From NCBI GenBank assembly GCA_004375785.1, contig SOKM01000179.1:1-12497 (forward strand): a stretch of DNA of 12,497 bases, in the 5' to 3' direction. Source of the DNA: Candidatus Cloacimonadota bacterium (lineage in GTDB: Bacteria > Hydrothermota > E44-bin80). A program made the translations under genes and the position numbers. Under the pieces are notes generated by a model, which was not told the origin of the DNA, did no database searches, and was given only the letters and a program-made list of their open reading frames with translations. The first letter of the stretch is position 1, and each line of letters opens with the position of its first letter. This document shows, one piece after another, positions 6,335-12,497 of the stretch.

Positions 6335-6343
6335 TAATTAGAA
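6319..6343 (+). repeat. AT-rich palindrome at the truncated toxin end
   Basis: TTCTAATTA (6319-6327) and TAATTAGAA (6335-6343) are perfect 9-base inverted arms around a 7-base loop that contains the stop codon. It may mark the junction where the gene was cut; too AT-rich to be a strong terminator. Confidence 0.5.
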
Positions 6344-6497
6344 AGTAAGAAATATAGATGTATACTTTCCTCTCATTATTCTTATAACAGATTTTTACTT
6401 AATTATTAGTTTTGAGAGTTATGGTAGGCAAAGTCCGCTGATTCCCACCAATTCCACTGTCTTTTTTGCATAAACACCCACATTCCCTTCATAGAAA

Positions 6498-6564
6498 CCC
6501 CATTAGAGACTACGAATGAATATAACCAACGGAAACGCAAATGCGTTTCCTATCTCTAAAGGGG
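6498..6564. repeat. Nested two-level palindrome within repeat copy D
   Basis: Outer arms CCCCATTAGAGA (6498-6509) and TCTCTAAAGGGG (6553-6564) pair at 11 of 12 bases. Inside lies a second palindrome, GGAAACGC-AAAT-GCGTTTCC (6531-6550). Copy B runs directly from CTTCATA to GTTGCGAAAC at this point, so copy D appears to have gained this unit. Confidence 0.65.
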
Positions 6565-6785
6565 CAGGAAGTTGCGAAACCTCTACGGATTTTCCCCTAC
6601 ATAACCTGGTGCTGAGCCCTTCGTTTCACTATCCCTCTGTCATTCTGAGTAACCAGCACTTATCAACTATGGAAGAATCTCGCCTTTCCCTTTCGTTTAC
6701 TCGAGGGTAAGCCCTGCACCGTATGGTTCAGGGTAAACTCCGTCGAAGTGCTCGTCTCCTATAAAAAATATTTCATACCTTAATC

Positions 6786-6810
6786 TTCCTCTCCCTTGAA
6801 GGGAGAGGAA
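6786..6810. repeat. Perfect 12-base inverted repeat
   Basis: TTCCTCTCCCTT (6786-6797) and AAGGGAGAGGAA (6799-6810) are perfect arms around one central G; physically a 10-base stem with a TTGAA loop. GTGAGGGTGA follows closely. Absent from copy B at the equivalent position. No T-run, so not a clear terminator. Confidence 0.7.
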
Positions 6811-6940
6811 TGAAGTGAGGGTGAATAGGCGTTTCATATTCACTAATTGACCCCGCTTCCACCTTCTTAACCACAGAGAACACGGAGGGTTACGTTATTA
6901 GTCATTTGTCATTGGTCAATGGGGTCATTCGAAATAATTA

Positions 6941-6974
6941 TTGACAACAATGATAAAAGATTATATATTATAAT
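6941..6974 (+). promoter_or_regulatory. Promoter of the barrel-like protein gene
   Basis: A perfect TTGACA (6941-6946) is followed after 17 bases by TATATT (6964-6969); a perfect TATAAT (6969-6974) lies further on but with a 22-base spacer. Either -10 puts the transcript start only about 4-9 bases before the ATG at 6985. The -35 begins two bases after repeat copy D. Confidence 0.6.
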
Positions 6975-6984
6975 AGAGATTAAA

Positions 6985-7725
6985 ATGGAAGATTTTAAGA
7001 AACTGTTTATAATAGGTTTGTCGATATCCTTTCTAACAGGAAACCTATTTGCTCAATCGAAACCATTCTGGAAGAAATTGAAATATGGTTTTGAATATAA
7101 AGGAGGTATATGCTGGGGAGGGAACTATTTGAAATCAGCACAATCCAGTAAATGCATTACTTCCTTAGATTCCTGGTATGGCATAAATTCTATAGAGGGG
7201 AGCGTTTTCTTCCCGCAAAGCAATGATAAATATATTAAGGTGGGATTTGACTATGGATGGGCAAACCTATCTAATATAGCAGGAGTCCCTGATAAAATTA
7301 TGGAAAGCCCCTATGAATGGTATTATTTGCTTTATACAGCATCCGATGAATGGCAAATAAGAAAATACTCCATAAATATCGAAAGAATAACCAAATCATA
7401 TATATCTTTTGGTCTCGAAATAGCATACAGTGAAGGAAAAACAACGGAATTCCTTTATATGAGTGACATTCAGGAGTACAACTGGACTCTCTTTGAATCT
7501 GCCTTAGTCACAAGGAAATGCTTCGGGGGAGGGGCATTTATAAAATTTCAATGGCAAAGAAGACTAACTAATAACATTCACATCAATCCCTTTGTTATAA
7601 CAAAGATATCAGCTGTATCTGAAATTTCAAATAATGTACCGTGGCCATATAGTCGAGAAGGTATCCTTAAAATTCATTACTCTGGAATATATGCAGGAAT
7701 GAATCTAACCTTTGGAGATTATTAA
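6985..7725 (+). CDS. Outer-membrane beta-barrel-like protein
   Basis: 246 residues from the ATG at 6985. The frame is open to an ATG at 6919, but that start lies inside the repeat and upstream of the promoter, while 6985 gives a clean signal peptide (MEDFKKLFIIGLSISFLTGNLFAQ, cleavage after FAQ). The mature part alternates polar and hydrophobic/aromatic residues (KYGFEYKGGICWGGNY, YIKVGFDYGWANL, YISFGLEIAYSEG, GGAFIKFQWQRRL, YSGIYAGMNLTFGDY) and ends in an aromatic residue, as small outer-membrane barrels do. No peptidoglycan-binding or enzyme motif is seen, and no specific family is recognised. There is no Shine-Dalgarno sequence; the transcript may be nearly leaderless. Convergent with the C25 gene. 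Confidence 0.75.
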   Translation: MEDFKKLFIIGLSISFLTGNLFAQSKPFWKKLKYGFEYKGGICWGGNYLKSAQSSKCITSLDSWYGINSIEGSVFFPQSNDKYIKVGFDYGWANLSNIAGVPDKIMESPYEWYYLLYTASDEWQIRKYSINIERITKSYISFGLEIAYSEGKTTEFLYMSDIQEYNWTLFESALVTRKCFGGGAFIKFQWQRRLTNNIHINPFVITKISAVSEISNNVPWPYSREGILKIHYSGIYAGMNLTFGDY

Positions 7726-7742
7726 ATTGGCTGCTACGCAAA

Positions 7743-7778
7743 AGACTCTAAATTTAAACAGGGATGGAAAGAGAGTCT
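7743..7778. terminator. Weak inverted repeat between convergent genes
   Basis: AGACTCT (7743-7749) and AGAGTCT (7772-7778) are 7-base arms with a 22-base loop in the 61-base gap between the convergent stop codons. It could serve as a two-way terminator, but there is no T-run and the stem is short. Confidence 0.25.
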
Positions 7779-7786
7779 GATTAAAA

Positions 7787-10700
7787 TTATCTTATTAAAG
7801 AAACTTTTCTAACGGATATGAATTTGCCAGATGTTAATCTTATGAAATAGACTCCACCCTGAAGTACATTACCTGAATTATCCTTACCGTCCCAGGTTAC
7901 TTCAGTGCCAAGTTTGTAGGAGCAATCTCCAGATTGCGATAGTGAAAAGTCTTTCACTAATCTCCCGCTCACATCATAGATTTTCAACTCTGATACTCTG
8001 GTATTCTGATGTTCTGATAATCCTTGAAGGGTAATGGTGGTGGAAGTGGTGAATGGGTTGGGATATGGAGGGAAAAGAAATATATCTCTTTTTAACCCTG
8101 ACTTCTGTTCCTCTATACCAGTATATTCAGGTGGGTCTGTGGTGAATTTCAGTGCCAACCCATCGTCAATATTAGAAGCACCATCAGCATATGTACCATT
8201 ATAGAGATACTGGATACCAATATTCTCATCCTCATTTTCGATTCCAATAGTTGAGGATAGTGGATAAATAATTGTTTTGTATTGACACACAATCTCTCCA
8301 TCTCCAGTTATCGTTGAATAATAATTAGGGTCGTAGAATATGGCTTCGAAGGTTTCCGGGTCGGCTGGATGGGGAATTGAATCTGAATAGAGATGATATA
8401 TCCTGCTCCATTCGACAATAAACCAGTGGTTTGTGGATTCATACTTATAGTAGATATGACCTGGGAAGGGAAGACTATCAGAGAGGTCATCCCAGAAAGG
8501 TGCAATCATTGCAGGTGGACCATAAGTGTCAGGGATTGGCCAGTTTGCATATGTTCCGAGATTAGTATTTCCAACAGTAATCCATCCATTCGCACAGATG
8601 GAAATGGAATCATAGTTTATGCCATAGTATTTGAATGTGAAAGGCAGGGAAAGTGTTGCCGTTCCGTCTTCACCTAAAGGAAGAATGGTTCCAGAACCTC
8701 CGTAGGTTGGGTCGAGTTCAACCCAGTTATAAACAGGTGCCTCTGTGTATGAAGTATCATAACTATCGTAAGCATAGTATCCATATTCATCAGGCCCGGT
8801 CGGACTTCGGTTTGTTACGGGTGAAATAGTAATCTCGAAATTTAGCGTATCTACATAATAACCACTTGCTGTAAGATAGAGGGTGAAGGGAACTTTGTGT
8901 CCTGTATGAACGTTTGGTGAGATAGAAATATTGAATCTGTTTGAGGAATTTGTTGCACTATTACCGGGGGATATGTCTCCAAAGGTTCCAAGGGAATCAT
9001 TTATAGAGATAAAAGAATCACTGGAAGAAAGAGTAGCATTAAGATTAAGTGCAGAAGCGTTACCTTCGTTTTCAAGGGTTACTGCGAATCCACCACTCTC
9101 TCCAGGTTCTGGTTCTCCGTTACCTCCGTCATAAAATATAAAATTCATATATGTAATGTTGCAGGCAAAGATGGGAAGAGAGAAATATGAATACCAGGTG
9201 GAATCATTATCACTTATATAAAGGGAAAAGCCAAGAGAATTCCCGTATCTTAATTCATCAGAAACGACAAAGTCATAATCTTCGTTGCTGATGGAGGTAT
9301 CTCCCGGAAGAATATTTCCAAAGTTTTCTGTAGAATCTGTCACTGTTACAAGTGCATTTGTAGTTTTAAGAAGAGCAGTAACGTTGTAAGAAGTCTGTAT
9401 TCCAAAGTTTTTTAAAACAACAGGCATTTCAATAGTTTCCCCCGGGTTAATCTTTCCATCGTTATTACCACTGCTCCCGCCAGAGTTATCGTCATCAATG
9501 AAGTGGTTTTTATAGCCTATATAGATGTTGTTTGATATAACAGGAACCTCAGCCTCATAGGGTATAAAATTTAAGGCTGTCACTGTGACACTGAGTGTTC
9601 CCGGTGTTGTTGGAGTAATGAGAAAATAAGATTCACCATAAACATCCGTATAATTGTAAGAATATACCTCATCCCCTTTCACAAGACAGACGAGTGCATT
9701 TTTTAGAGGGGAACTATTATTATCTTTTACAGAAACATCAAAACCCACATTACCACAGGAGATAATAGATGGATGAGAAACTGTTAAGTCTAGTGGAACG
9801 TCTGTCCATAGATTGAGTTCAGGGTCACCAAGGATGTGGTAAACTCCATATTCTATCCTTGTTGTATCATATTCTGGATAGCAAATAAACATAAAAAGTT
9901 TACCTGCGTTCATTGCCTGTCCTAAGATTGTAAGCGAATCATTAAAGATTGCCCTGTATATTCCAACATCAAGTGCATTGTTTCTACTTGCATATGTCCA
10001 GTGCGAAGCACCTATGAATGCAACACCTCCTTTTGGTGTTGACGGTGTTCCTACCCTGAGCCAGACCTCTCCGAAACATTCACCACCTCCCCAGTTAAAT
10101 TTACCTGCACCACAGTTTAAACTTGTCATTACAGGGAGTTTCCATCCGTTGGATAAAGTAAAAAGGTCATCAGTATTATAATCTGGTTCTCTCCATCCGT
10201 AGCCCCAACCCCCGCCTCTGTAATTGACATAGGCTCTGCCATTATTTATTGCATTTGATATCATTGTTGCATTTGCCCCGCTTCTCGCAAACAAGGTATC
10301 GACCGTATAACCATAATCCTCTACAAATTCCTGGACCCATATCTTTGTTTCTGGTTGTGAATTAAAGTCCTGTCCGGAAACACAGAGAAATTTATTAAGC
10401 CAGGTTGCAGGAGACTGCGGTGCTCTTTCATATCCGAATATCTTGGATATGATAACATTAAGTTCGAAACTGTTATCAACAGAAATCCTGCCAAGAAAAA
10501 TATCAGGAAAGAGGTCAGAACCTTCCAGTTGACTGTATGGAAGGTCGGTAGCATAAATTCCATGCCGTGGGTCATCATCGTAGAATGTCGACATAGCATT
10601 AACATCTCCAATCAGGAGGACGTAATCAGGTGCAACTTCCCAGGTGTAGTATGCATTAGAGATATAATTTTTGATTTGATTGTTTGTAAAACCTGTTTCT

Positions 10701-11473
10701 GATGTTTTCTTGACAAATGCCCTGTTCCCTTTTCTGTTTTTCCAGTCAGCCAGTGGAAGCACAGTATTATATAGCGCATCAGGGACAATTATGAGATAGC
10801 TCCCCCTCTCAACGCGTAAACCTTCCTTAAAACTTTCGTAATTAATAACAAATTTCTTATAGAGGTGTTCAAAGGCTTCTGAGAGGGTTTCTCTCCTGTG
10901 AATTTTTACATTTTGAGGATTAAAATAAGAAAATAAAAGTTCTATTTCTATTTCTTTGATTACCCTGATTTCCCTTTTTTCAGGATTGTATTTGATTGGA
11001 TATATGGTCAAGGGGATAAATCTTACATCTCTTAAAATAGACGGTTGACCTGCCTCTATAGTTTTATAAGGATACCATATATCCTTTTTATAAAATTCAC
11101 TATCTACTTTGAATAGAGGTCTATCGTAATCAGTACCCCTGTTGTAAGGAATAACTACAATATCTTTTAATGTGTAACTTTTCGTACTGATTACGGTATA
11201 ATTACACGTCGCATTGTCTGGAATAGCAATTAGCCGCGTAACAGCAGGAAGTTCAGGTTTGCCAACAGAACGGGTTGTTCCCTCTAATGGGAACACAATT
11301 TTCTTATAGCCTGACTCTTCAACAATTTCAGGTCTCTCGAATGTTATCCTGAGAACGGTTTTAGTATCGTTTGACAGCACCACCTCAGTTGTAACATTAC
11401 CCGATGGGTCTGCATAAGAAGTCCTGAATGAAATGATTAAAAAGAAAAAAATAAGTTTTCCTATTTTTTTCAT
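7787..11473 (-). CDS. Gingipain-like C25 family peptidase homologue, multidomain, with sorting domain
   Basis: 1228 residues from the ATG at 11473, chosen over in-frame starts at 11506 and 11545 because it begins a clean signal peptide (MKKIGKLIFFFLIISFRTSYA); none of the three has a Shine-Dalgarno sequence. Domains: C25-type propeptide (about 25-220); C25 catalytic fold (about 225-560; SYLIIVPDALYNTVLPLADWKNRKG, YVLLIGD, DIFLGRIS, YHILGDPELNLW); an Ig/carboxypeptidase-regulatory-like domain (about 565-645); two CARDB-like repeats (about 660-890; NPGETIEMPVVLKNFG, EPGESGGFAVTLENEG) with a Ca-binding-like DDDNSGG...NDGKINPGE; a DEYGYY domain (about 895-1110); and a FlgD/sorting-type C-terminus (about 1136-1228). 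The catalytic Cys is present (Cys454, SLNCGAG) but the catalytic His is Gly421 (NYRGGGWGYGW). A secreted surface protein, perhaps a pseudoenzyme. Confidence 0.9.
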   Translation of the reverse strand: MKKIGKLIFFFLIISFRTSYADPSGNVTTEVVLSNDTKTVLRITFERPEIVEESGYKKIVFPLEGTTRSVGKPELPAVTRLIAIPDNATCNYTVISTKSYTLKDIVVIPYNRGTDYDRPLFKVDSEFYKKDIWYPYKTIEAGQPSILRDVRFIPLTIYPIKYNPEKREIRVIKEIEIELLFSYFNPQNVKIHRRETLSEAFEHLYKKFVINYESFKEGLRVERGSYLIIVPDALYNTVLPLADWKNRKGNRAFVKKTSETGFTNNQIKNYISNAYYTWEVAPDYVLLIGDVNAMSTFYDDDPRHGIYATDLPYSQLEGSDLFPDIFLGRISVDNSFELNVIISKIFGYERAPQSPATWLNKFLCVSGQDFNSQPETKIWVQEFVEDYGYTVDTLFARSGANATMISNAINNGRAYVNYRGGGWGYGWREPDYNTDDLFTLSNGWKLPVMTSLNCGAGKFNWGGGECFGEVWLRVGTPSTPKGGVAFIGASHWTYASRNNALDVGIYRAIFNDSLTILGQAMNAGKLFMFICYPEYDTTRIEYGVYHILGDPELNLWTDVPLDLTVSHPSIISCGNVGFDVSVKDNNSSPLKNALVCLVKGDEVYSYNYTDVYGESYFLITPTTPGTLSVTVTALNFIPYEAEVPVISNNIYIGYKNHFIDDDNSGGSSGNNDGKINPGETIEMPVVLKNFGIQTSYNVTALLKTTNALVTVTDSTENFGNILPGDTSISNEDYDFVVSDELRYGNSLGFSLYISDNDSTWYSYFSLPIFACNITYMNFIFYDGGNGEPEPGESGGFAVTLENEGNASALNLNATLSSSDSFISINDSLGTFGDISPGNSATNSSNRFNISISPNVHTGHKVPFTLYLTASGYYVDTLNFEITISPVTNRSPTGPDEYGYYAYDSYDTSYTEAPVYNWVELDPTYGGSGTILPLGEDGTATLSLPFTFKYYGINYDSISICANGWITVGNTNLGTYANWPIPDTYGPPAMIAPFWDDLSDSLPFPGHIYYKYESTNHWFIVEWSRIYHLYSDSIPHPADPETFEAIFYDPNYYSTITGDGEIVCQYKTIIYPLSSTIGIENEDENIGIQYLYNGTYADGASNIDDGLALKFTTDPPEYTGIEEQKSGLKRDIFLFPPYPNPFTTSTTITLQGLSEHQNTRVSELKIYDVSGRLVKDFSLSQSGDCSYKLGTEVTWDGKDNSGNVLQGGVYFIRLTSGKFISVRKVSLIR
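7922..7937 (-). repeat. In-frame palindrome in the C25 sorting domain
   Basis: GCAATCT-CC-AGATTGC (7922-7937) is a perfect 7-base-arm palindrome encoding residues about 1179-1184 (SQSGDC), in the loop after GRLVKDF, the same loop that holds tandem heptamers in the two plus-strand genes. Confidence 0.6.
7988..8019 (-). repeat. Octanucleotide tandem tract in the C25 sorting domain
   Basis: Four consecutive 8-mers near YTCTGATA on the plus strand (first CTCTGATA at 7988-7995, last TTCTGATA at 8012-8019), encoding residues about 1152-1162 (LSEHQNTRVSE) in the loop between the first strand (STTITL) and LKIYDVSG. Confidence 0.65.
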
Positions 11474-11582
11474 ATAGTGACGAGAATAATCTGTTATTGA
11501 ACCCATACAAAGTGTTATATTGTCCTTAAAATTTACGATACACATAATTGTTAAGGGGTTTGTCCATCGCCATAAAGTTATA

Positions 11583-12497
11583 TTACCTCATCTCGATGCA
11601 GATAATCTTTTCAACAACGCTCTCTTTTTTTGTTTTGAGAACAGCAAAGTAAATACCCGAACTTAAACGGATCTCTTCCTCTTGACACTCTATTACAAAC
11701 CTTCCTCCAACATCAAAGAATTTGGCACTGCTACCCTTAGGAATCTTGATTACCCCAGTGATAATTGAAGGAAGGTATCTTTTAATTGTTACAACCCCTA
11801 CCTCCTCGTTTTCGAAAATACCTTGTCCAATCGGTTGTGCAAGGCTAGCCAGGGCAGCGACACCGACCTTTGTTGTCAGCCAGCAGAATCTGAGATCGTT
11901 AAAACCTCCTCCGATAGTATCTCCTAAGGTGTGATAAAATGGATTCCAACCAAGTGGATATTCAATGTGACATAGTGCGGAAACACCAATATCCCAGAAA
12001 CTGGCGTGGTCACTCCATACCATACCAGGGTCAACTTCAGGATAAATCTCCACCTCTGGAACATATGAATTAGCACAGGAATCGACAAACTGCATCAACC
12101 ATATGGACTGATTGTCACTATAGATTTTTAGCCTATCAGGAGAAGTATCCATATAGCCAATCATGTCAGCGTTTAGACATCCATACATTGGGTCACCCAT
12201 ATGTTCTAAACACCAGGCCCAGCTACCAACCAGACCCTGCTCCTCTCCGGTAAAGCAGATAAAGACCAACCTGTGCTTGAACTCATAATCTGCCATTACC
12301 CTTGCTGCTTCTAAGACGCAAGCCGAACCTGAGCCATTATCATCAGCACCTGGGGCAACTGGCTCATTCATCCATGGTGAACCAATGGTTGCATCAAGAT
12401 GGGCACATATCACATAGGTTGAGTCATCATTCTCACCCACTTTTACTGCAATGACATTAGGTGCATATGAGGAATCGTAAGAGTGAAGATAGACTGA
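11583..12497 (-). CDS. M28 family zinc aminopeptidase, 5' end outside the window
   Basis: 304 residues to the right edge; the frame stays open to position 12497, so the GTG at 12440 is not the real start. All five M28 zinc-site positions are present, counted from the window edge: His33 (CAHLD), Asp52 (GADDNGSG), the GEE pair at 85-86, Asp111 (NADMIGY) and His189 (FYHTLGDT); SDHASFWD supports the family. It should therefore be an active metallo-aminopeptidase or carboxypeptidase acting outside the cytoplasm. The C-terminus (FDVGGRFV...RLSSGIYFAVL...VEKIICI) is a divergent sorting domain whose loops are short and lack tandem repeats. It precedes the C25 gene in the same direction with a 109-base gap, suggesting a pair of secreted peptidase-family proteins. 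Confidence 0.9.
   Translation of the reverse strand, partial: SVYLHSYDSSYAPNVIAVKVGENDDSTYVICAHLDATIGSPWMNEPVAPGADDNGSGSACVLEAARVMADYEFKHRLVFICFTGEEQGLVGSWAWCLEHMGDPMYGCLNADMIGYMDTSPDRLKIYSDNQSIWLMQFVDSCANSYVPEVEIYPEVDPGMVWSDHASFWDIGVSALCHIEYPLGWNPFYHTLGDTIGGGFNDLRFCWLTTKVGVAALASLAQPIGQGIFENEEVGVVTIKRYLPSIITGVIKIPKGSSAKFFDVGGRFVIECQEEEIRLSSGIYFAVLKTKKESVVEKIICIEMR

Larger units (their letters stand above)
6447..6939 (+). repeat. Composite intergenic repeat, copy D (longest; fills most of the 6335-6984 spacer)
   Basis: Module order: ACCAATTCCACT module (6447-6493); a nested 67-base palindromic insert (6498-6564); GTTGCGAAAC (6571-6580); ACATAACCTGGTGCTGAGC (6599-6617); about 124 extra bases not in copy B; GTCGAAGTGCTCGTCTC (6742-6758); a hairpin insert (6786-6810); a module like GTTGCCCCCGCTCC (6846-6871); ACCACAGAGAACACGGAG (6870-6887); and the GTTACGTTATTAG module (6889-6939). 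A TTGACA starts two bases after the end. The order agrees with copy B, with extra insertions. Bases 6344-6446 show nothing I can name. The frame 6516-6710 is a shadow. Confidence 0.8.

Noticed and set aside
5515..6939. The repeat-flanked toxin-antitoxin pair as a composite transposon.
   Set aside because: No transposase gene, no inverted terminal repeats bounding the pair and no target duplication visible; the flanking repeats are in direct orientation and only partly alike.
6919..6984. Upstream ATG at 6919 as the start of the barrel-like protein.
   Set aside because: It lies inside the repeated module and before the promoter, and would bury the signal peptide 22 residues in.
11474..11545. 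Longer start of the C25 protein at 11545 or 11506.
   Set aside because: Extra residues are polar, not conserved-looking and lack a ribosome binding site; the signal peptide begins at 11473.

Overview
The window is an AT-rich stretch of bacterial DNA whose genes mostly encode exported or cell-surface proteins. Three intact proteins, and the window-edge peptidase in a divergent form, end in a Por-secretion-type (type IX) C-terminal sorting domain of the NPF...IYDVSGRLVK...GIYFLKL kind. With a gingipain-like C25 peptidase, an M28 peptidase and a right-handed beta-helix protein, this points to the Fibrobacterota-Chlorobiota-Bacteroidota (FCB) side of the tree. A WOR-3/Stahlbacteria-like candidate phylum is my best guess; there is no marker gene to prove it.

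Layout. Positions 1-235 are a short divergent intergenic region: a minus-strand promoter, a strong ribosome binding site and the first codons of a possible gene leaving the window on the left, facing a plus-strand lipoprotein-like gene (236-1090). Positions 1091-1868 carry no convincing gene but hold hairpins, a tRNA D-arm fragment, the first copy of a composite repeat, and an orphan promoter plus ribosome binding site. A protein with an N-terminal signal/anchor and a C-terminal membrane anchor follows (1869-2975). A second repeat copy with a consensus promoter drives a two-gene operon (3308-5489) of secreted proteins with almost the same C-terminal domain. A third repeat-like spacer precedes a toxin-antitoxin pair (5745-6334): the UPF0175-type antitoxin is whole, the DUF3368/PIN-like toxin is truncated. 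A 650-base spacer (6335-6984) holds the longest repeat copy with nested palindromes, then an outer-membrane-barrel-like gene (6985-7725). The rest is on the minus strand: a large C25 peptidase (7787-11473) and, upstream of it, the 3' part of an M28 peptidase (11583-12497).

The most interesting signal is the repeats. Four intergenic spacers share a mosaic of short modules, always in the same orientation, and each is followed by a near-consensus sigma-70 promoter (in two cases the -35 box directly abuts the last module). Short tandem units of the same style (7-mers, 8-mers, a palindrome) also lie in frame in the loops of the C-terminal sorting domains of three secreted proteins. Separately, the C25 peptidase has glycine where the family has its catalytic histidine, while the catalytic cysteine is kept at exactly the gingipain spacing. 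I do not see a phage, a CRISPR array or a multi-gene defence system here.
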